Below are positions 16,892 to 26,254 of a DNA stretch of 64,000 nucleotides, in pieces; positions within the stretch are counted from its first letter, which is position 1; each line of letters opens with the position of its first letter. The notes under the pieces are model-generated. The model made no database searches. It saw nothing but the letters and a program-made list of their open reading frames with translations, and was not told the DNA's origin. Source of the DNA: Streptomyces antibioticus. Lineage in GTDB: Bacteria > Actinomycetota > Actinomycetes > Streptomycetales > Streptomycetaceae. The stretch is from the NCBI RefSeq assembly GCF_001514065.1, contig NZ_KQ948422.1, positions 1,302,001 through 1,366,000 on the forward strand, read 5' to 3'. The position numbers were made by a program, and so were the translations under genes.

Positions 16892-17077
16892 GTCTCAGCC
16901 TGAACCGGTCCGGGCCCGCAGGTCCAATAGAAGAAAGAGAACGCATTCAGCACTGCGGGGACTGAATTGCGTGGCGCGTCGACCGGTGTGCGACCCGTCT
17001 CCCCGATCCGCTTGCGCGGGCTTCGGGTACGTGTGGCACGCTCGCCCTCGACCAGCAACGCGGTGAGAGGCGGCGGT

Positions 17078-17965
17078 ATGCGCATCGGACTGCTCGGCAC
17101 CGGCCCATGGGCCGAGGGGGCGCACGCGCCCGCCCTGAGCGAGCACACGGAACTGGACTTCGCCGGGGTGTGGGGCCGCCGTCCGGACGCCGCGAAGGAG
17201 TTGGCGGGCCGGTTCGGCACCCGGGCCTACGACGACGTCGACGCGCTCTTCGCCGACGTGGACGCCGTCGCGGTGGCGCTGCCGCCCGGGGTGCAGGCCG
17301 AGCTGGCGGTACGGGCCGCGCGGGCGGGCTGCCATCTGCTGCTGGACAAGCCCCTCGCGCCGACGGTCGAGCAGGGCCGGGCCGTGGTGGACGCGGTACG
17401 GGAGGCCGGGGTCGCCTCGGTCGTGTTCTTCACGACGCGCTTCCAGGCCGTGACCGAGGCGTGGATCACCGAACAGGCGGCGGTGGAGGGCTGGTTCACC
17501 GCGCGCGCCGAGTGGCTGGGTGCGGTGTTCACCACCGACAGCCCGTTCGGGGCGTCACCGTGGCGGCGGGAGAAGGGCGCACTGTGGGACGTGGGTCCGC
17601 ACGCGCTGTCGGTGCTGCTGCCGGTCCTCGGTGACGTACGACGGGTCGCGGCGGCCGCGCACGGTCCCGCGGACACCGTGCACCTCGTCCTCGAACACAC
17701 CGGGGGCGCGTCGAGCACGCTCACCCTGAGCCTGACCGCGCCGCCCGCGGCGGCGGGCGCGGCCGTCGAACTGCGTGGCGAGGCGGGGGCCACGCTTCTG
17801 CCCCGCAGCCCGGAGGGCGCGGTGCCCGCACTGATCCGCGCGGCGGACGCCCTGCTCGACGCGACCCGCACCGGCCGACCCCACCCGTGCGACGCGGCGT
17901 TCGGGCTGCGGGTCACCGAGATCCTGGCAGCGGCCGAGAGCCTGCTGGGCACCGAACGCCCCTGA
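17078..17965 (+). CDS. Gfo/Idh/MocA-family oxidoreductase
   Basis: The 295-residue protein starts with a Rossmann fold (MRIGLLGTGPWAEGAHAPAL) and carries the family signature CHLLLDKPLAPTVEQG, where the Lys of DKP is the usual catalytic or cofactor residue. The C-terminal half is the beta-sheet dimerisation domain. Members oxidise or epimerise sugars and cyclitols with NAD(P). ATG 17078 is preceded by GAGAGG. The DVGPHAL segment matches the conserved (D/E)xGxH motif near residue 175. Confidence 0.9.
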   Translation: MRIGLLGTGPWAEGAHAPALSEHTELDFAGVWGRRPDAAKELAGRFGTRAYDDVDALFADVDAVAVALPPGVQAELAVRAARAGCHLLLDKPLAPTVEQGRAVVDAVREAGVASVVFFTTRFQAVTEAWITEQAAVEGWFTARAEWLGAVFTTDSPFGASPWRREKGALWDVGPHALSVLLPVLGDVRRVAAAAHGPADTVHLVLEHTGGASSTLTLSLTAPPAAAGAAVELRGEAGATLLPRSPEGAVPALIRAADALLDATRTGRPHPCDAAFGLRVTEILAAAESLLGTERP

Positions 17966-18057
17966 CGCGCACGGCGGTTGACGGGCGGGCCGCGGCTCGC
18001 AGCCAACCCGCCGATGACGCCCAAGTCGCGGCCAGACGGCTACGCCGCGGCTGAGGT

Positions 18058-19020
18058 TCAGGGCGCCACGGTCGCCGCGAGGCGGGCCACCGCGGTCGGG
18101 TCCGGGAGCGTCGCCAGGGTGTCGATGACCCTTTCGCTCGCGAACTCGCGTTGTTCCGGGGTCACTTCGGGGTCGATGGCGCACTCGGCCTGCACGTACA
18201 CGAAGTTCAGGTCCGTGGCGAAGAGCATCGAGAAGGAGTCGAGGCCCGTGATCCGGGCGGGGCCTCCGGCGTCCGCGTAGGCGCCGGTGAGACGTCGGGC
18301 GGCGTCTGCGGAGAAGTCGTTGCCGCCTGCCCAGACATGGAGCGCGCGGGCGAGTTCGCGTTCGGCCGAGATGACGCCGGCGTTGTCCCAGTCGATGAGG
18401 GTGGGGCCGTCGGGGCCGACCAGGACGTTCGGGGGCTGCATGTCGAGGTGGGAGGTCACCAGGCCGACGGTGCCGGACGGCGTGACGTGCCGCGCCAGTT
18501 CCGGCATCCGGGTGTCGAGGAACCGGCTCAGGTCGTCCGACCACTCCACGCCCGCCCGGCGTACCTCCTTCAACAGGCGGGCCCAGTCGGCCTCCTGAGG
18601 ACACTCCTCGTACCAGGCGTCCGGCGTCTCCGTGGCCCCCTCGCCGGCCCGGTGCAGGAGGGCCAGCGTCCGCCCGCACCAGCTGAGCATCTCCGGGTCG
18701 GTGGGGTCGGCCGGGCTGCCGCCGACCCAGTCGTACACCTTGACGTGGGAACCGTCGAGTCGCGTGACGTGCGAGCCGTCGCGGTTGGGCAGGAGCCGGG
18801 GCGCGGAGATCCCCAGTTCCCCGGCGGCGTCCCGCAGTGCGGCCTCGCGCCGTACCTGACCCTCGTCGCAGCCGAAGAGCAGTTCCTTCACGGCCCAGGT
18901 GGTGCCGCGGCCCGACAGCTTCCAGATCTGCCCCAGCGCGCCACGGGCGACAGGAGTCATGGTCCACGGCCCGCCGCCGAGTCCGTAGTGGTCGGCGATG
19001 GCGTCGGCTGCTCGCTGCAC
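18058..19020 (-). CDS. Aminoglycoside-phosphotransferase-family kinase
   Basis: The 320-residue protein has the protein-kinase-like APH fold. WAVKELLFG supplies the ATP-binding lysine, SHLDMQPPNVLVG is Brenner's catalytic loop (HxDxxxxN), and LIDWDNAGV provides the metal-binding Asp. The substrate could be a sugar, a small metabolite or an antibiotic; the sequence does not say. The GTG at 19020 is preceded by GGAGAGGA at six bases. It is the last gene of an apparent minus-strand run (acetyltransferase, unknown protein, APH) led by a small leader ORF. Confidence 0.88.
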   Translation of the reverse strand: MQRAADAIADHYGLGGGPWTMTPVARGALGQIWKLSGRGTTWAVKELLFGCDEGQVRREAALRDAAGELGISAPRLLPNRDGSHVTRLDGSHVKVYDWVGGSPADPTDPEMLSWCGRTLALLHRAGEGATETPDAWYEECPQEADWARLLKEVRRAGVEWSDDLSRFLDTRMPELARHVTPSGTVGLVTSHLDMQPPNVLVGPDGPTLIDWDNAGVISAERELARALHVWAGGNDFSADAARRLTGAYADAGGPARITGLDSFSMLFATDLNFVYVQAECAIDPEVTPEQREFASERVIDTLATLPDPTAVARLAATVAP

Positions 19021-19069
19021 AGGGGGTCCTCTCCACGGTCGCGACCACCCAAGATCCCAGGAGCGCCGG

Positions 19070-19396
19070 CTAGTCGTCGAACGGTTTGTCGCTCCACCGG
19101 AACCAGGCCCGGTCCTCCTCGATGTGCAGCAGGAACTCGGGGACCGGGCCGTCCGGCGAGACCAGCGACACCCGCCGCCGGATCTCGTCGTGGACCCGCT
19201 CCCACTCCTCCCAGTGACCGTCGTCGTCCCGTTCGGCCAGGGCGAGTTCCCGCGCGAACAGGTCTCGTACGGCGTCGTAGCCGGGCCCTGCCGTGAACTG
19301 GCCCGACAGCCAGGGGAAGTCGGCTTCGTCGATGAGGATCTCCCCCACCGGATCGTCGCCGCCGCGCACGTGCCAGACCTGGCCGTCGAACCCCAC
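19070..19396 (-). CDS. Conserved hypothetical protein between acetyltransferase and APH genes
   Basis: The 108-residue product is acidic, with Trp/Phe-rich segments (WHVRGGDDPVGEILIDEADFPWL and IEEDRAWFRWSDKPFDD) and no signal or membrane span. I do not recognise a named family, though the composition suggests a small alpha/beta cytosolic protein. GTG start at 19396; gaps to neighbours are 70 and 49 bases, so it is probably within the same transcript as the flanking genes. Confidence 0.7.
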   Translation of the reverse strand: MGFDGQVWHVRGGDDPVGEILIDEADFPWLSGQFTAGPGYDAVRDLFARELALAERDDDGHWEEWERVHDEIRRRVSLVSPDGPVPEFLLHIEEDRAWFRWSDKPFDD

Positions 19397-19466
19397 TGCG
19401 CCTCCGTCACCCGGTGCCGATGCTCGCGTTCACCTTGTCATCCGGCACTGACAGAGGCCGTCGTGG

Positions 19467-20366
19467 CTACCGCGCGTCCGCCGGGAGATGGAAGTTGACC
19501 CGCTCCCGCGTCACGGGATAGCCGGCCTTGGCGAAGTGCGCGGCCATGGGGAAGTTGCCCTGGTCGGTCGCCGCGACGATGTACTCGGCGCCGTGTTCGA
19601 CGAGGTAATGGGTGCACTCGGTCAGCAGGTCGTAGGCGTAGCCGTGGCCGCGCTGTTCCGGGACGACGCCGATGAAGGCGACGATCGGGGCCTGGTGGTT
19701 GCGCGCGGGGATGTGGATGCCGGCCAGCTCGCCGTCCGGTGTGCGGGCGACCTGCCACCACTCGCGCGGGGAGGGGCACCAGCGGAAGAAGTCCAGTTCC
19801 TCCTGGGCCGCTCGGTCGAGGCCGCCTTCCTCGGCGGCCTTCGCGCTGTGCGCGTCGAGGGTGACGGAGTGGATGCGGCGCAGGGCGTCGAAGAAGACGG
19901 CGTCGTCGGGCTCGGGACCGTAGATAAGCCGGCCGGTGCGCTCGGGCAGACCGCATTCAGGGGTCCAGCGGTAGTGGAAGCGCTCGACGAGGAGTTCGTA
20001 CCCCGCGGCTCGCGCGGCTTCGAAGCGGGCCTCGACCTCGGGACGCAGGGCCGGGTCCTCGCGCCAGCCGGGCGGCAGGCTGAAGTCGATGTCGACGCGC
20101 CAGGGCGCCGTGCGCAGCAGTTCCGCCGCCGCCTCGGTCTCCCCCTCGGCCAGGTCGAGGCGGTCGACGCAGAGGGGCTCGGTGTCGTCGGGGCCGCCCC
20201 ACCAGGCGGCGCGGGCCACGATCCGGCCGTCGCGCAGGGCGATGCGCTGCCAGTCGGGGCGGTGCCGGGTCAGCGGATGCGCGGCGCGCACGCCGAGGGG
20301 GTCGGGAAGCGTGTCGTATTCATGGGCGGTGCTCTCGTCGAGCGCGCGGATGACCAGACCGGTCAT
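19467..20366 (-). CDS. GNAT-family N-acetyltransferase
   Basis: The 299-residue protein begins MTGLVIRALDE and contains two GNAT-like halves. The C-terminal half has the acetyl-CoA loop VVPEQRGHGYAYDLLTECTHYL (Q/RxxGxG/A) and NFPMAAHFAKAGYPVT. It should transfer an acetyl group to an amine of a small molecule or antibiotic. GGAGGAA is placed two bases before the ATG region and can be paired with the sequence directly after the upstream leader ORF. Two further genes follow downstream. The longer frame to 20702 lacks a credible start. Confidence 0.9.
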   Translation of the reverse strand: MTGLVIRALDESTAHEYDTLPDPLGVRAAHPLTRHRPDWQRIALRDGRIVARAAWWGGPDDTEPLCVDRLDLAEGETEAAAELLRTAPWRVDIDFSLPPGWREDPALRPEVEARFEAARAAGYELLVERFHYRWTPECGLPERTGRLIYGPEPDDAVFFDALRRIHSVTLDAHSAKAAEEGGLDRAAQEELDFFRWCPSPREWWQVARTPDGELAGIHIPARNHQAPIVAFIGVVPEQRGHGYAYDLLTECTHYLVEHGAEYIVAATDQGNFPMAAHFAKAGYPVTRERVNFHLPADAR

Positions 20367-20368
20367 GG

Positions 20369-20409
20369 GTTCCTCCGGGATACGGGCTGCGTGCAGCGCT
20401 CCCGGGAAC
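20369..20409 (-). promoter_or_regulatory. Hairpin able to mask the acetyltransferase ribosome-binding site
   Basis: On the minus strand GTTCCCGGG (20409-20401) begins directly after the stop of the leader ORF. It can pair with CCCGGAGGAAC (20379-20369), giving nine base pairs with a two-base bulge and a 21-base loop. The right arm contains the GGAGGA that precedes the acetyltransferase ATG at 20366. A ribosome at the leader stop would cover the left arm and release the site. The pairing is seen; the switching is inference. Confidence 0.6.
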
Positions 20410-20466
20410 TCAGACGTGCACGCCCGGGGCAACGGGAAGGGAGCGCTGGATGTCGGTGAACTGCAT
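20410..20466 (-). CDS. 18-residue leader peptide ORF upstream of the acetyltransferase operon
   Basis: The ORF encodes MQFTDIQRSLPVAPGVHV and has an excellent ribosome-binding site, AAGGAGG (20481-20475), eight bases before the ATG. It ends one base before a hairpin that can sequester the downstream acetyltransferase site, and 43 bases before its ATG. This is the layout of a translational attenuator such as those before erm and cat genes. The peptide is not the RRHVD type seen before sulfur genes. No database comparison was possible, so its conservation is unknown. Confidence 0.65.
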   Translation of the reverse strand: MQFTDIQRSLPVAPGVHV

Positions 20467-20643
20467 GGCACTCGCCTCCTTCCGTCGGTCCTGGGGCGTG
20501 ACGGGGACACGCTAGAAGATCCAGTGGGGCCGGCGCCAGCGGTTTTCCGGGCCGCTCGCCGTGCGCCGGGATTGCCGCTCGTGTTCAAGGGCGAGCGGGG
20601 CACTCGGTGACGGTCGGAGCAGCCCAGGCCCGGGAGGGACACC

Positions 20644-21192
20644 ATGAACGTGCCGACACGGAAGTCCGTCGACGGTCCGGCGCGGCACAGGATGCTGGAC
20701 ATCTACCTCAACGACCATCTGGCCGGCGCCACGAGCGGTACGGCGCTCGCCCGCCGCATGGCCCAGGAGCACCACGCGTCGGCGTACGGCAGCGACCTGG
20801 ACAAACTGGCGAAGGAGATCGCCCAGGACCGCCGGGCGCTCGCCGGGCTGCTGAGGGACCTCGATGTTCCCGTGCGGCGCTACAAGCGGGGCCTCGCCTG
20901 GCTGGCGGAGCGGATCGGGCGGTTGAAGCCCAACGGCCGGCTGCTGCGCCGCTCGGGACTCGCCGTGCTGGTCGAGCTGGAGGCGCTGCGGCTGGGCGTG
21001 CAGGGCAAGGCGTCGCTGTGGCGCGCGCTGCTGCCGGTGTCGGCGCTGGAGCCACGCCTGGACGCCGATCGGCTCGAAGAGCTGCTGCGGAGGGCGGAGC
21101 AGCAGATCCGGACCCTGGACTCCCTGCACGCCAGGGCGGTCGTCCAGGTGTTCCGGCTCCATCCCCGGCCCACGGAGCACGCGGCATCCTGA
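20644..21192 (+). CDS. Conserved helical hypothetical protein
   Basis: The 182-residue protein is almost entirely helical and highly charged, with recognisable stretches YGSDLDKLAKEIAQDRRALAGLL, VRRYKRGLAWLAERIGRLKP and ARAVVQVFRLHPRPTE. No signal peptide or membrane span. I recall Streptomyces homologues without a function. It is divergent from the acetyltransferase operon. GGGAGGGAC just before the ATG is a good ribosome-binding site. Confidence 0.75.
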   Translation: MNVPTRKSVDGPARHRMLDIYLNDHLAGATSGTALARRMAQEHHASAYGSDLDKLAKEIAQDRRALAGLLRDLDVPVRRYKRGLAWLAERIGRLKPNGRLLRRSGLAVLVELEALRLGVQGKASLWRALLPVSALEPRLDADRLEELLRRAEQQIRTLDSLHARAVVQVFRLHPRPTEHAAS

Positions 21193-21292
21193 CGACCCCG
21201 AGGGCGGGCTCGCGCGCCACCCGCCTCTGCTGCCCCTGCCGCCCCTCCCGCCTCGGCGTGCGCCCCACCCCCGTACGGAGGACCGTGGAGGC

Positions 21293-22369
21293 GTGGGCAA
21301 GGAACGGGAGGCGGAGCAAGGGGGTTGGTTGCGCGGGGCGCCGCCGCCCGGGTGGGTGCGGGTGCTGCCGGTCGCGTTGCTGGCGGGGGTGTGCGCGGCG
21401 ACCCTGGCGAGCCCCGAGCCGTTGGACATCGGCTTTCTGCTGGGCGCGATCCCCCCGCTGGCCGTGCTGTCGTACGGCCCCGCGGCGACGGCGGTCCTCG
21501 GCGGCCTCGTCGTGGCCGTCCTGGTCGCCCCGGCGTTCCGGCTCGACGACCCCGGCAACACCGACCTGCTCACCGTGGGCTTCGTCGCGGCACTGAGCGT
21601 GGTCGTGTCCTTCGTCCGCAGCCACCGTGACGCCCAGCTGGTCACCGAGCGGGCGGTGGCCGAGGCGGCGCAGCGGGCGGTCGTGCCGCCGTTGCCCGCG
21701 CGGGTGGGGTCCGTGGGGTGTGCGGGGCTGTACCGGGCGGCGCAGCGCGGCACACTCGTCGGCGGCGACTTCTTCGACGTACGGCGGGGGCCGCACGGTG
21801 TGCGGGCGGTCATGGGAGACGTCCAGGGGCACGGGCTGGCGGCCGTCGCCACCGTCGCCTCGCTGCTGGGCGCGTTCCGGGAGGCGGTGCTGGACGAGCC
21901 GGACCCGGAGTCGGTGGCGGCGCGCCTGGACCGCCGGCTGGTGGTGGACTCGGCGGACGTGCCGCACGCCGAGCTGTTCGCGACCGCCGTACTGCTGGAC
22001 TTCGCCGCCGACGCCCGGTCCGTACGGATCGTGGTGTGCGGGCATCCGGCACCCGTGCTGCTGCGCGAGGGGCGGGCCGTCGAGCTGGAGGTGACGGCGG
22101 GCGTGCCGCTGGGGCTGGGGCTGGGCGGCGCCGGGTCTCCGGCCGGGCTCACCCTGCCGCTGCTGAGCGGTGACCGGCTCTTCCTGGCGTCCGACGGGGT
22201 GACCGAGGCCAGGAACGCGGGCGGGGCGTTCTATCCGCTCACCGAGCGGCTCACCGGCTTCCTGGACCTGGAGCCGGCGGTCCTGGTGGAGCGCGTGTGG
22301 CGGGACCTGATCGGCCACTGCGGAACCGCCGTCGACGACGTGACGATGCTCGTCCTCAGCCCTGCATGA
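21293..22369 (+). CDS. Membrane-anchored PP2C/SpoIIE-type serine phosphatase
   Basis: The 358-residue protein has three to four hydrophobic segments in residues 20-110 and a cytosolic PP2C domain at about 135-355. The domain contains GDFFDVRR (metal-binding Asp), [14 protein letters not shown] and [12 protein letters not shown], which match the D, GD, G and D motifs of SpoIIE-like phosphatases. They usually dephosphorylate anti-anti-sigma factors in partner-switching cascades. No such factor is encoded in the window. GTG start at 21293; the end overlaps the convergent MMPL gene by 14 bases. Confidence 0.9.
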   Translation: MGKEREAEQGGWLRGAPPPGWVRVLPVALLAGVCAATLASPEPLDIGFLLGAIPPLAVLSYGPAATAVLGGLVVAVLVAPAFRLDDPGNTDLLTVGFVAALSVVVSFVRSHRDAQLVTERAVAEAAQRAVVPPLPARVGSVGCAGLYRAAQRGTLVGGDFFDVRRGPHGVRAVMGDVQGHGLAAVATVASLLGAFREAVLDEPDPESVAARLDRRLVVDSADVPHAELFATAVLLDFAADARSVRIVVCGHPAPVLLREGRAVELEVTAGVPLGLGLGGAGSPAGLTLPLLSGDRLFLASDGVTEARNAGGAFYPLTERLTGFLDLEPAVLVERVWRDLIGHCGTAVDDVTMLVLSPA

Positions 22370-24605
22370 CCTTGTGCCGCTCCTGGGCCGGCTCCTGCTC
22401 CCCCTCCGCGTCGATGTGCGGCAGCATCCGGTCCAGCCACCGGGGTGTCCACCAGGCGTGCGGGCCGAGCAGTGTCATCACGGCGGGCACCATCAGCAGC
22501 CGCACCACGGTCGCGTCGATCAGCACGCTCACCGCGAGGCCCAGCCCGAGCATCTTGACCACGATGTTGTCGCTGACGATGAACGCGGCGAACACGCTCA
22601 CCATGATCAGCGCCGCGCAGGTGATGACCCTCGCGGTGATCTCCAGCGCGTGCGCGACCGAGGCCTTGGCGTCCCCCGTGCGCAGCCAGGCCTCGTGGAC
22701 GCGGGACAGCAGGAAGATCTCGTAGTCCATGCTCAGCCCGAAGATGATCGCGAACATCATCATCGGCACATAGCTCTCGATGGGCACCTTGCCCGAGACG
22801 CCGAGCGCGGGCCCGCCCCAGCCCCACTGGAAGACGGCGACGACGACTCCGTAGGAGGCCGCGATCGACAGGACGTTGAGGACGGCGGCCTTGAGGGCGA
22901 CGAGCAGGCCGCGGAAGACGGCGAGGATGATCAGGAAGGCCAGGCCGACGACCACGCCGATGATCAGCGGCAGCCGGCTGGCCACGATGTCGCGGAAGTC
23001 GACCTGGGCCGCCGTCGTGCCGGTGACGTAGCCCTGGGCGTCGGTGCCGGAGACCGCGGCGGGCAGGGTGTCGTCCACGAGACGGTTCGTCAGGTCCGTG
23101 GTGGCGGCGCTCTGCGGCGACTCCTTCGAGTAGACCGTGCCGATCAGGACGTCGCCGTCCTTGGTGGGGGTGAGCGGGGTGACGAAGGACGCGCCGGACA
23201 CACCGTCGAGGGTCTTCCCGGCCTGGGTGGCGAGATCGGAACGCTGCGAGGACGGTACGGAGGTCTGGTCGATGACGACGGTGAGCGGGCCGTTGGAGCC
23301 GGGCCCGAAGGCGTCGGTCATCAGGTCGTAGGCGCGCCGGTCGGTGAAGGAGGTCGGGTCGGCGCCGTCACCGATGTGGCCGAGCTGGATCGAGAACACC
23401 GGGATGGCGAGGACGACCACCGTCACCACGCCCGCGGCCAGATAGCGCAGCGGATGGTGTTCGACGCGCTGGGCGTAGCGGTGCCAGGTGCCCTGCGGGG
23501 TCTCCCCCGCGGCGGCGTCGGTCTCGGCGACGGGACGGCGCACCCGGTAGCGGTCGATGCGGGTGCCGATGAGCCCGAGCAGGGCGGGCACCAGCGTGAG
23601 CGCGCCGAGCACCGCGGAGACGACCGTCACGGCCGCAGCCAGGCCCAGTTTGCTGATGAAGGACACGCCGGACGCGGACAGGCCCGCCAGGGCGACGATG
23701 ACCGTGCAGCCGGACACGAGCACGGCGCGGCCGCTGGTGGCGTTCGCGCGGCCCGCCGCGGTCACCGGGTCGGCGCCGTCCATGAGGTTCTGCCGGTGCC
23801 GGGTGATCTGGAACAGGGCGTAGTCGATGCCCACCCCGAGTCCGATCATCGTGGCCAGGGTCGGCGAGACGGTGGCGAAGGTGAACGCGGCGGCGAGCAG
23901 CCCCAGACAGGCCAGCCCGCCGAGAACGCTGAGCAGCGCCGTCACCAGCGGCAGTCCCGCGGCGATCACACTGCCGAACCCGATCAGCAGGACGACGATC
24001 GCGACCGCGAAGCCGATCAGTTCGCTCACCCGGTCGTCGGCGGCGGGCCGCGCCAGTTCGCCGAGCGGTCCGCCGTACTCGACGTCGGCCCCGGCGGCAC
24101 GTAGCGGATGCACCGCGCTGTCCACGCCGTGCAGGTAGTCGTCGCCGAGGGTGGAGGGTTGGATGTCGAAGCGGACGGTGACGTAGGCCGTCTTCGCGTC
24201 CTTGGACAGCGGTCCGACCGGAGAGGTGGAGACGGTCAGGGGGTTCTGGACGGCCAGGACGTGCGGCAGCTTCTGCAGATCACCGACCGTCGTGGACATC
24301 TGGGAGTCCAGCGAGGTCAGCGACTTCTGCGCGTCGTGCACGACGATCTGGCTGCTGTAGCCGCCGGCCGCCGGGTCGTGCTTCTTCAGGACGTCCAGGC
24401 CTTGCTGCGACTGCACGTCCGGCAGGGAGAAGTTGTCCTCGTACTCGCCGCCGACGGACCGGTTGAGGACCTGGAGGGCGACGATGGCGACGAGCCAGGC
24501 CACGAGAACGATCACGAAATGGCGGGCGCACCACTGCCCCAGCCGCCGCAGTCCCCCGGTGGCGGCGGGCCCCCCGCCTCCTGACGTGCTGCGGGTGGGT
24601 GCCAT
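22356..24605 (-). CDS. MMPL-family RND transporter
   Basis: The 749-residue protein has the two-lobed MMPL layout. A first membrane helix (about 24-44) precedes a periplasm-type loop, then about five helices (residues 190-380). A second loop domain and five more helices (about 535-730) complete it. Motifs include [19 protein letters not shown] and [17 protein letters not shown], with the Asp-Tyr pair used for proton coupling in this family. Members export lipids or siderophore-like molecules across the membrane. It is monocistronic in appearance; ATG 24605. Confidence 0.92.
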   Translation of the reverse strand: MAPTRSTSGGGGPAATGGLRRLGQWCARHFVIVLVAWLVAIVALQVLNRSVGGEYEDNFSLPDVQSQQGLDVLKKHDPAAGGYSSQIVVHDAQKSLTSLDSQMSTTVGDLQKLPHVLAVQNPLTVSTSPVGPLSKDAKTAYVTVRFDIQPSTLGDDYLHGVDSAVHPLRAAGADVEYGGPLGELARPAADDRVSELIGFAVAIVVLLIGFGSVIAAGLPLVTALLSVLGGLACLGLLAAAFTFATVSPTLATMIGLGVGIDYALFQITRHRQNLMDGADPVTAAGRANATSGRAVLVSGCTVIVALAGLSASGVSFISKLGLAAAVTVVSAVLGALTLVPALLGLIGTRIDRYRVRRPVAETDAAAGETPQGTWHRYAQRVEHHPLRYLAAGVVTVVVLAIPVFSIQLGHIGDGADPTSFTDRRAYDLMTDAFGPGSNGPLTVVIDQTSVPSSQRSDLATQAGKTLDGVSGASFVTPLTPTKDGDVLIGTVYSKESPQSAATTDLTNRLVDDTLPAAVSGTDAQGYVTGTTAAQVDFRDIVASRLPLIIGVVVGLAFLIILAVFRGLLVALKAAVLNVLSIAASYGVVVAVFQWGWGGPALGVSGKVPIESYVPMMMFAIIFGLSMDYEIFLLSRVHEAWLRTGDAKASVAHALEITARVITCAALIMVSVFAAFIVSDNIVVKMLGLGLAVSVLIDATVVRLLMVPAVMTLLGPHAWWTPRWLDRMLPHIDAEGEQEPAQERHKVMQG

Positions 24606-24764
24606 GGCGTTCGCCTTTGCTCACTGCCCCCAAGTGCTCGCTACCCACCATTAGACCCCCGCCCGATCCCGTCGGCACCCGGGGCGGGGTCTCTCCGGAT
24701 GCAGACGGAGCTCCCCGGGTGAATGGTGATATCGGACCCGCCGACGACCCGAGGAGCACACATC

Positions 24765-24971
24765 ATGCCGACGTCACAGCCCGAAGCGGCCGGGCCCTCC
24801 GAGGACCGCGCCACCCCCGACAGGCTCCTGCACACCCGGACCGGCACCGAGGTGTCCGCCGAGGACGTGGTGCTCGCCGCCGGCCGCGACCTGACCCCGC
24901 GCAACCTGGAGTGGGCGAGGCGCAAGCTGGAGTCCGAGGGGCCGGCCGCGCTGGAGAAGCTGCTGCCGTAG
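24765..24971 (+). CDS. Small conserved hypothetical protein
   Basis: The 68-residue product has a Glu/Pro-rich head and ends in a helix, LTPRNLEWARRKLESEGPAALEKLLP. GAGGAG precedes ATG 24765 by nine bases. It is likely a cytosolic actinobacterial small protein of unknown function. I see no membrane span or cysteine. It sits between the MMPL exporter and the sulfite-oxidase-like gene. Confidence 0.6.
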   Translation: MPTSQPEAAGPSEDRATPDRLLHTRTGTEVSAEDVVLAAGRDLTPRNLEWARRKLESEGPAALEKLLP

Positions 24972-25008
24972 CCGTACGGCCTTCCGGGCCCGGCCCGCGT
25001 CGGGCCCT

Positions 25009-26139
25009 TCAGGCGTGCGCGTCCTCGTCGAGGCAGAGGACCGGCACCCGCTGGACGAGGTTGACGGCGAAGCCGCCGCGGTTCCACGGCTGTTCCAGTG
25101 GCTGGGTGTGGCCGTCCGCGTCGGTGGCCCGGGCGGTCAGGGTGTGCTCGCCCGGTGTCGCGGTCCAGGTGGCGTGCCAGTGGCGCCAGGCCCAGCGGTG
25201 CCCGGCGTCCGGTTCCAGTTCGGCCTCCTGCCAGGTCTGTCCGGCGTCCGCGCTGACCTCGACACGGGTCACGGGCGCCCGCCCCGACCAGGCGCGTCCT
25301 TCCAGCGGCACCGGGCCGGGCCGGACCACGCGGGTCCGGGACATGAAGTCCGGGAACCCCGGCGGGACCAGCAGGGCGCGCGGCACGATCCGGGTGACGG
25401 GCTCGCCCGCGTCGCCGGGGTGCTGCCGCAGCCGGTAGGCGACGGACTGCTGGAATCCTTCGAAGGCGGTGTCGGTGACGGCCACCTCGCGCAGCCACTT
25501 CACGTGCGCCATCCCGTACCAGCCGGGCACGACCAGGCGCAGCGGGCGGCCGTGCTGCGGCGGCAGCGGGGCACCGTTCATCGCGTACGCCACGAGAACC
25601 TCGGGCTCGGTCCCGGTGGCCGTCCCGATCGGCAGGGCGCGCTGGTAATCCTGCTCGACACCGCGCTCCACGCCGTGGTCCGCGCCGGTGAACACCACGT
25701 CCACGGCGCCCTGTTCGACCCCGGCCCGTTCCAGGAGCAGCCGCAGCGGCACCCCGGTCCAGTCGGCGGTGCCGACGGCCTCGACCAGCCAGGGCTGGCT
25801 GACCGGGCGGGGCGTCAGCAGGGCCCGGCCGTTGCCCGCGCACTCCAGCGTCACCCGGGTGGTGACCTGCGGGAAGGCCCGCAGATCGGCGGGGGTGAGG
25901 CGGAGCGGGCGGCGGACCAGGCCGCCCACGGTCAGCTGCCACTCCGTGTCGTCGGGGACGTACGGGATGTCGTAGTGCGTCAGCACGTAGTGCAGGCCCG
26001 GCGGGGTGACGTCGTAGCGCAGGGCTTCCAGCGGCAGTCCGTGGTTGCGGGTCGCGAGGGCCAGTTCGTCCCGGCCGATGCCCTCGTCGGGGGCGGCCAG
26101 CCGGGCGGGGGCGCTCGCGTCGTCGAGTCGATGGCCCAT
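25009..26139 (-). CDS. Sulfite-oxidase-type molybdopterin oxidoreductase
   Basis: The 376-residue protein has the Mo-cofactor domain at about 30-240, including VTLECAGNGR where Cys100 is the molybdenum ligand. It also has VPGWYGMAHVKWLREV for cofactor contact and a C-terminal immunoglobulin-like dimerisation domain (about 260-365). No Tat signal or heme domain is visible, so it is a cytosolic, heme-less member. Substrate may be sulfite or another small oxyanion; the sequence does not settle it. Electron acceptor is unknown. Divergent from sthA with 115 bases between. Confidence 0.92.
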   Translation of the reverse strand: MGHRLDDASAPARLAAPDEGIGRDELALATRNHGLPLEALRYDVTPPGLHYVLTHYDIPYVPDDTEWQLTVGGLVRRPLRLTPADLRAFPQVTTRVTLECAGNGRALLTPRPVSQPWLVEAVGTADWTGVPLRLLLERAGVEQGAVDVVFTGADHGVERGVEQDYQRALPIGTATGTEPEVLVAYAMNGAPLPPQHGRPLRLVVPGWYGMAHVKWLREVAVTDTAFEGFQQSVAYRLRQHPGDAGEPVTRIVPRALLVPPGFPDFMSRTRVVRPGPVPLEGRAWSGRAPVTRVEVSADAGQTWQEAELEPDAGHRWAWRHWHATWTATPGEHTLTARATDADGHTQPLEQPWNRGGFAVNLVQRVPVLCLDEDAHA

Positions 26140-26254
26140 GACGGCATTGTCGCGCCGTACGGCGGACTCGGCACCCCGCCGCTCAACTGATCATCAGCGC
26201 CGGGCAGTTGTCTGCTCTTCCGGAGCGGGCCGTTGAACTGACACACTCCTGAGG

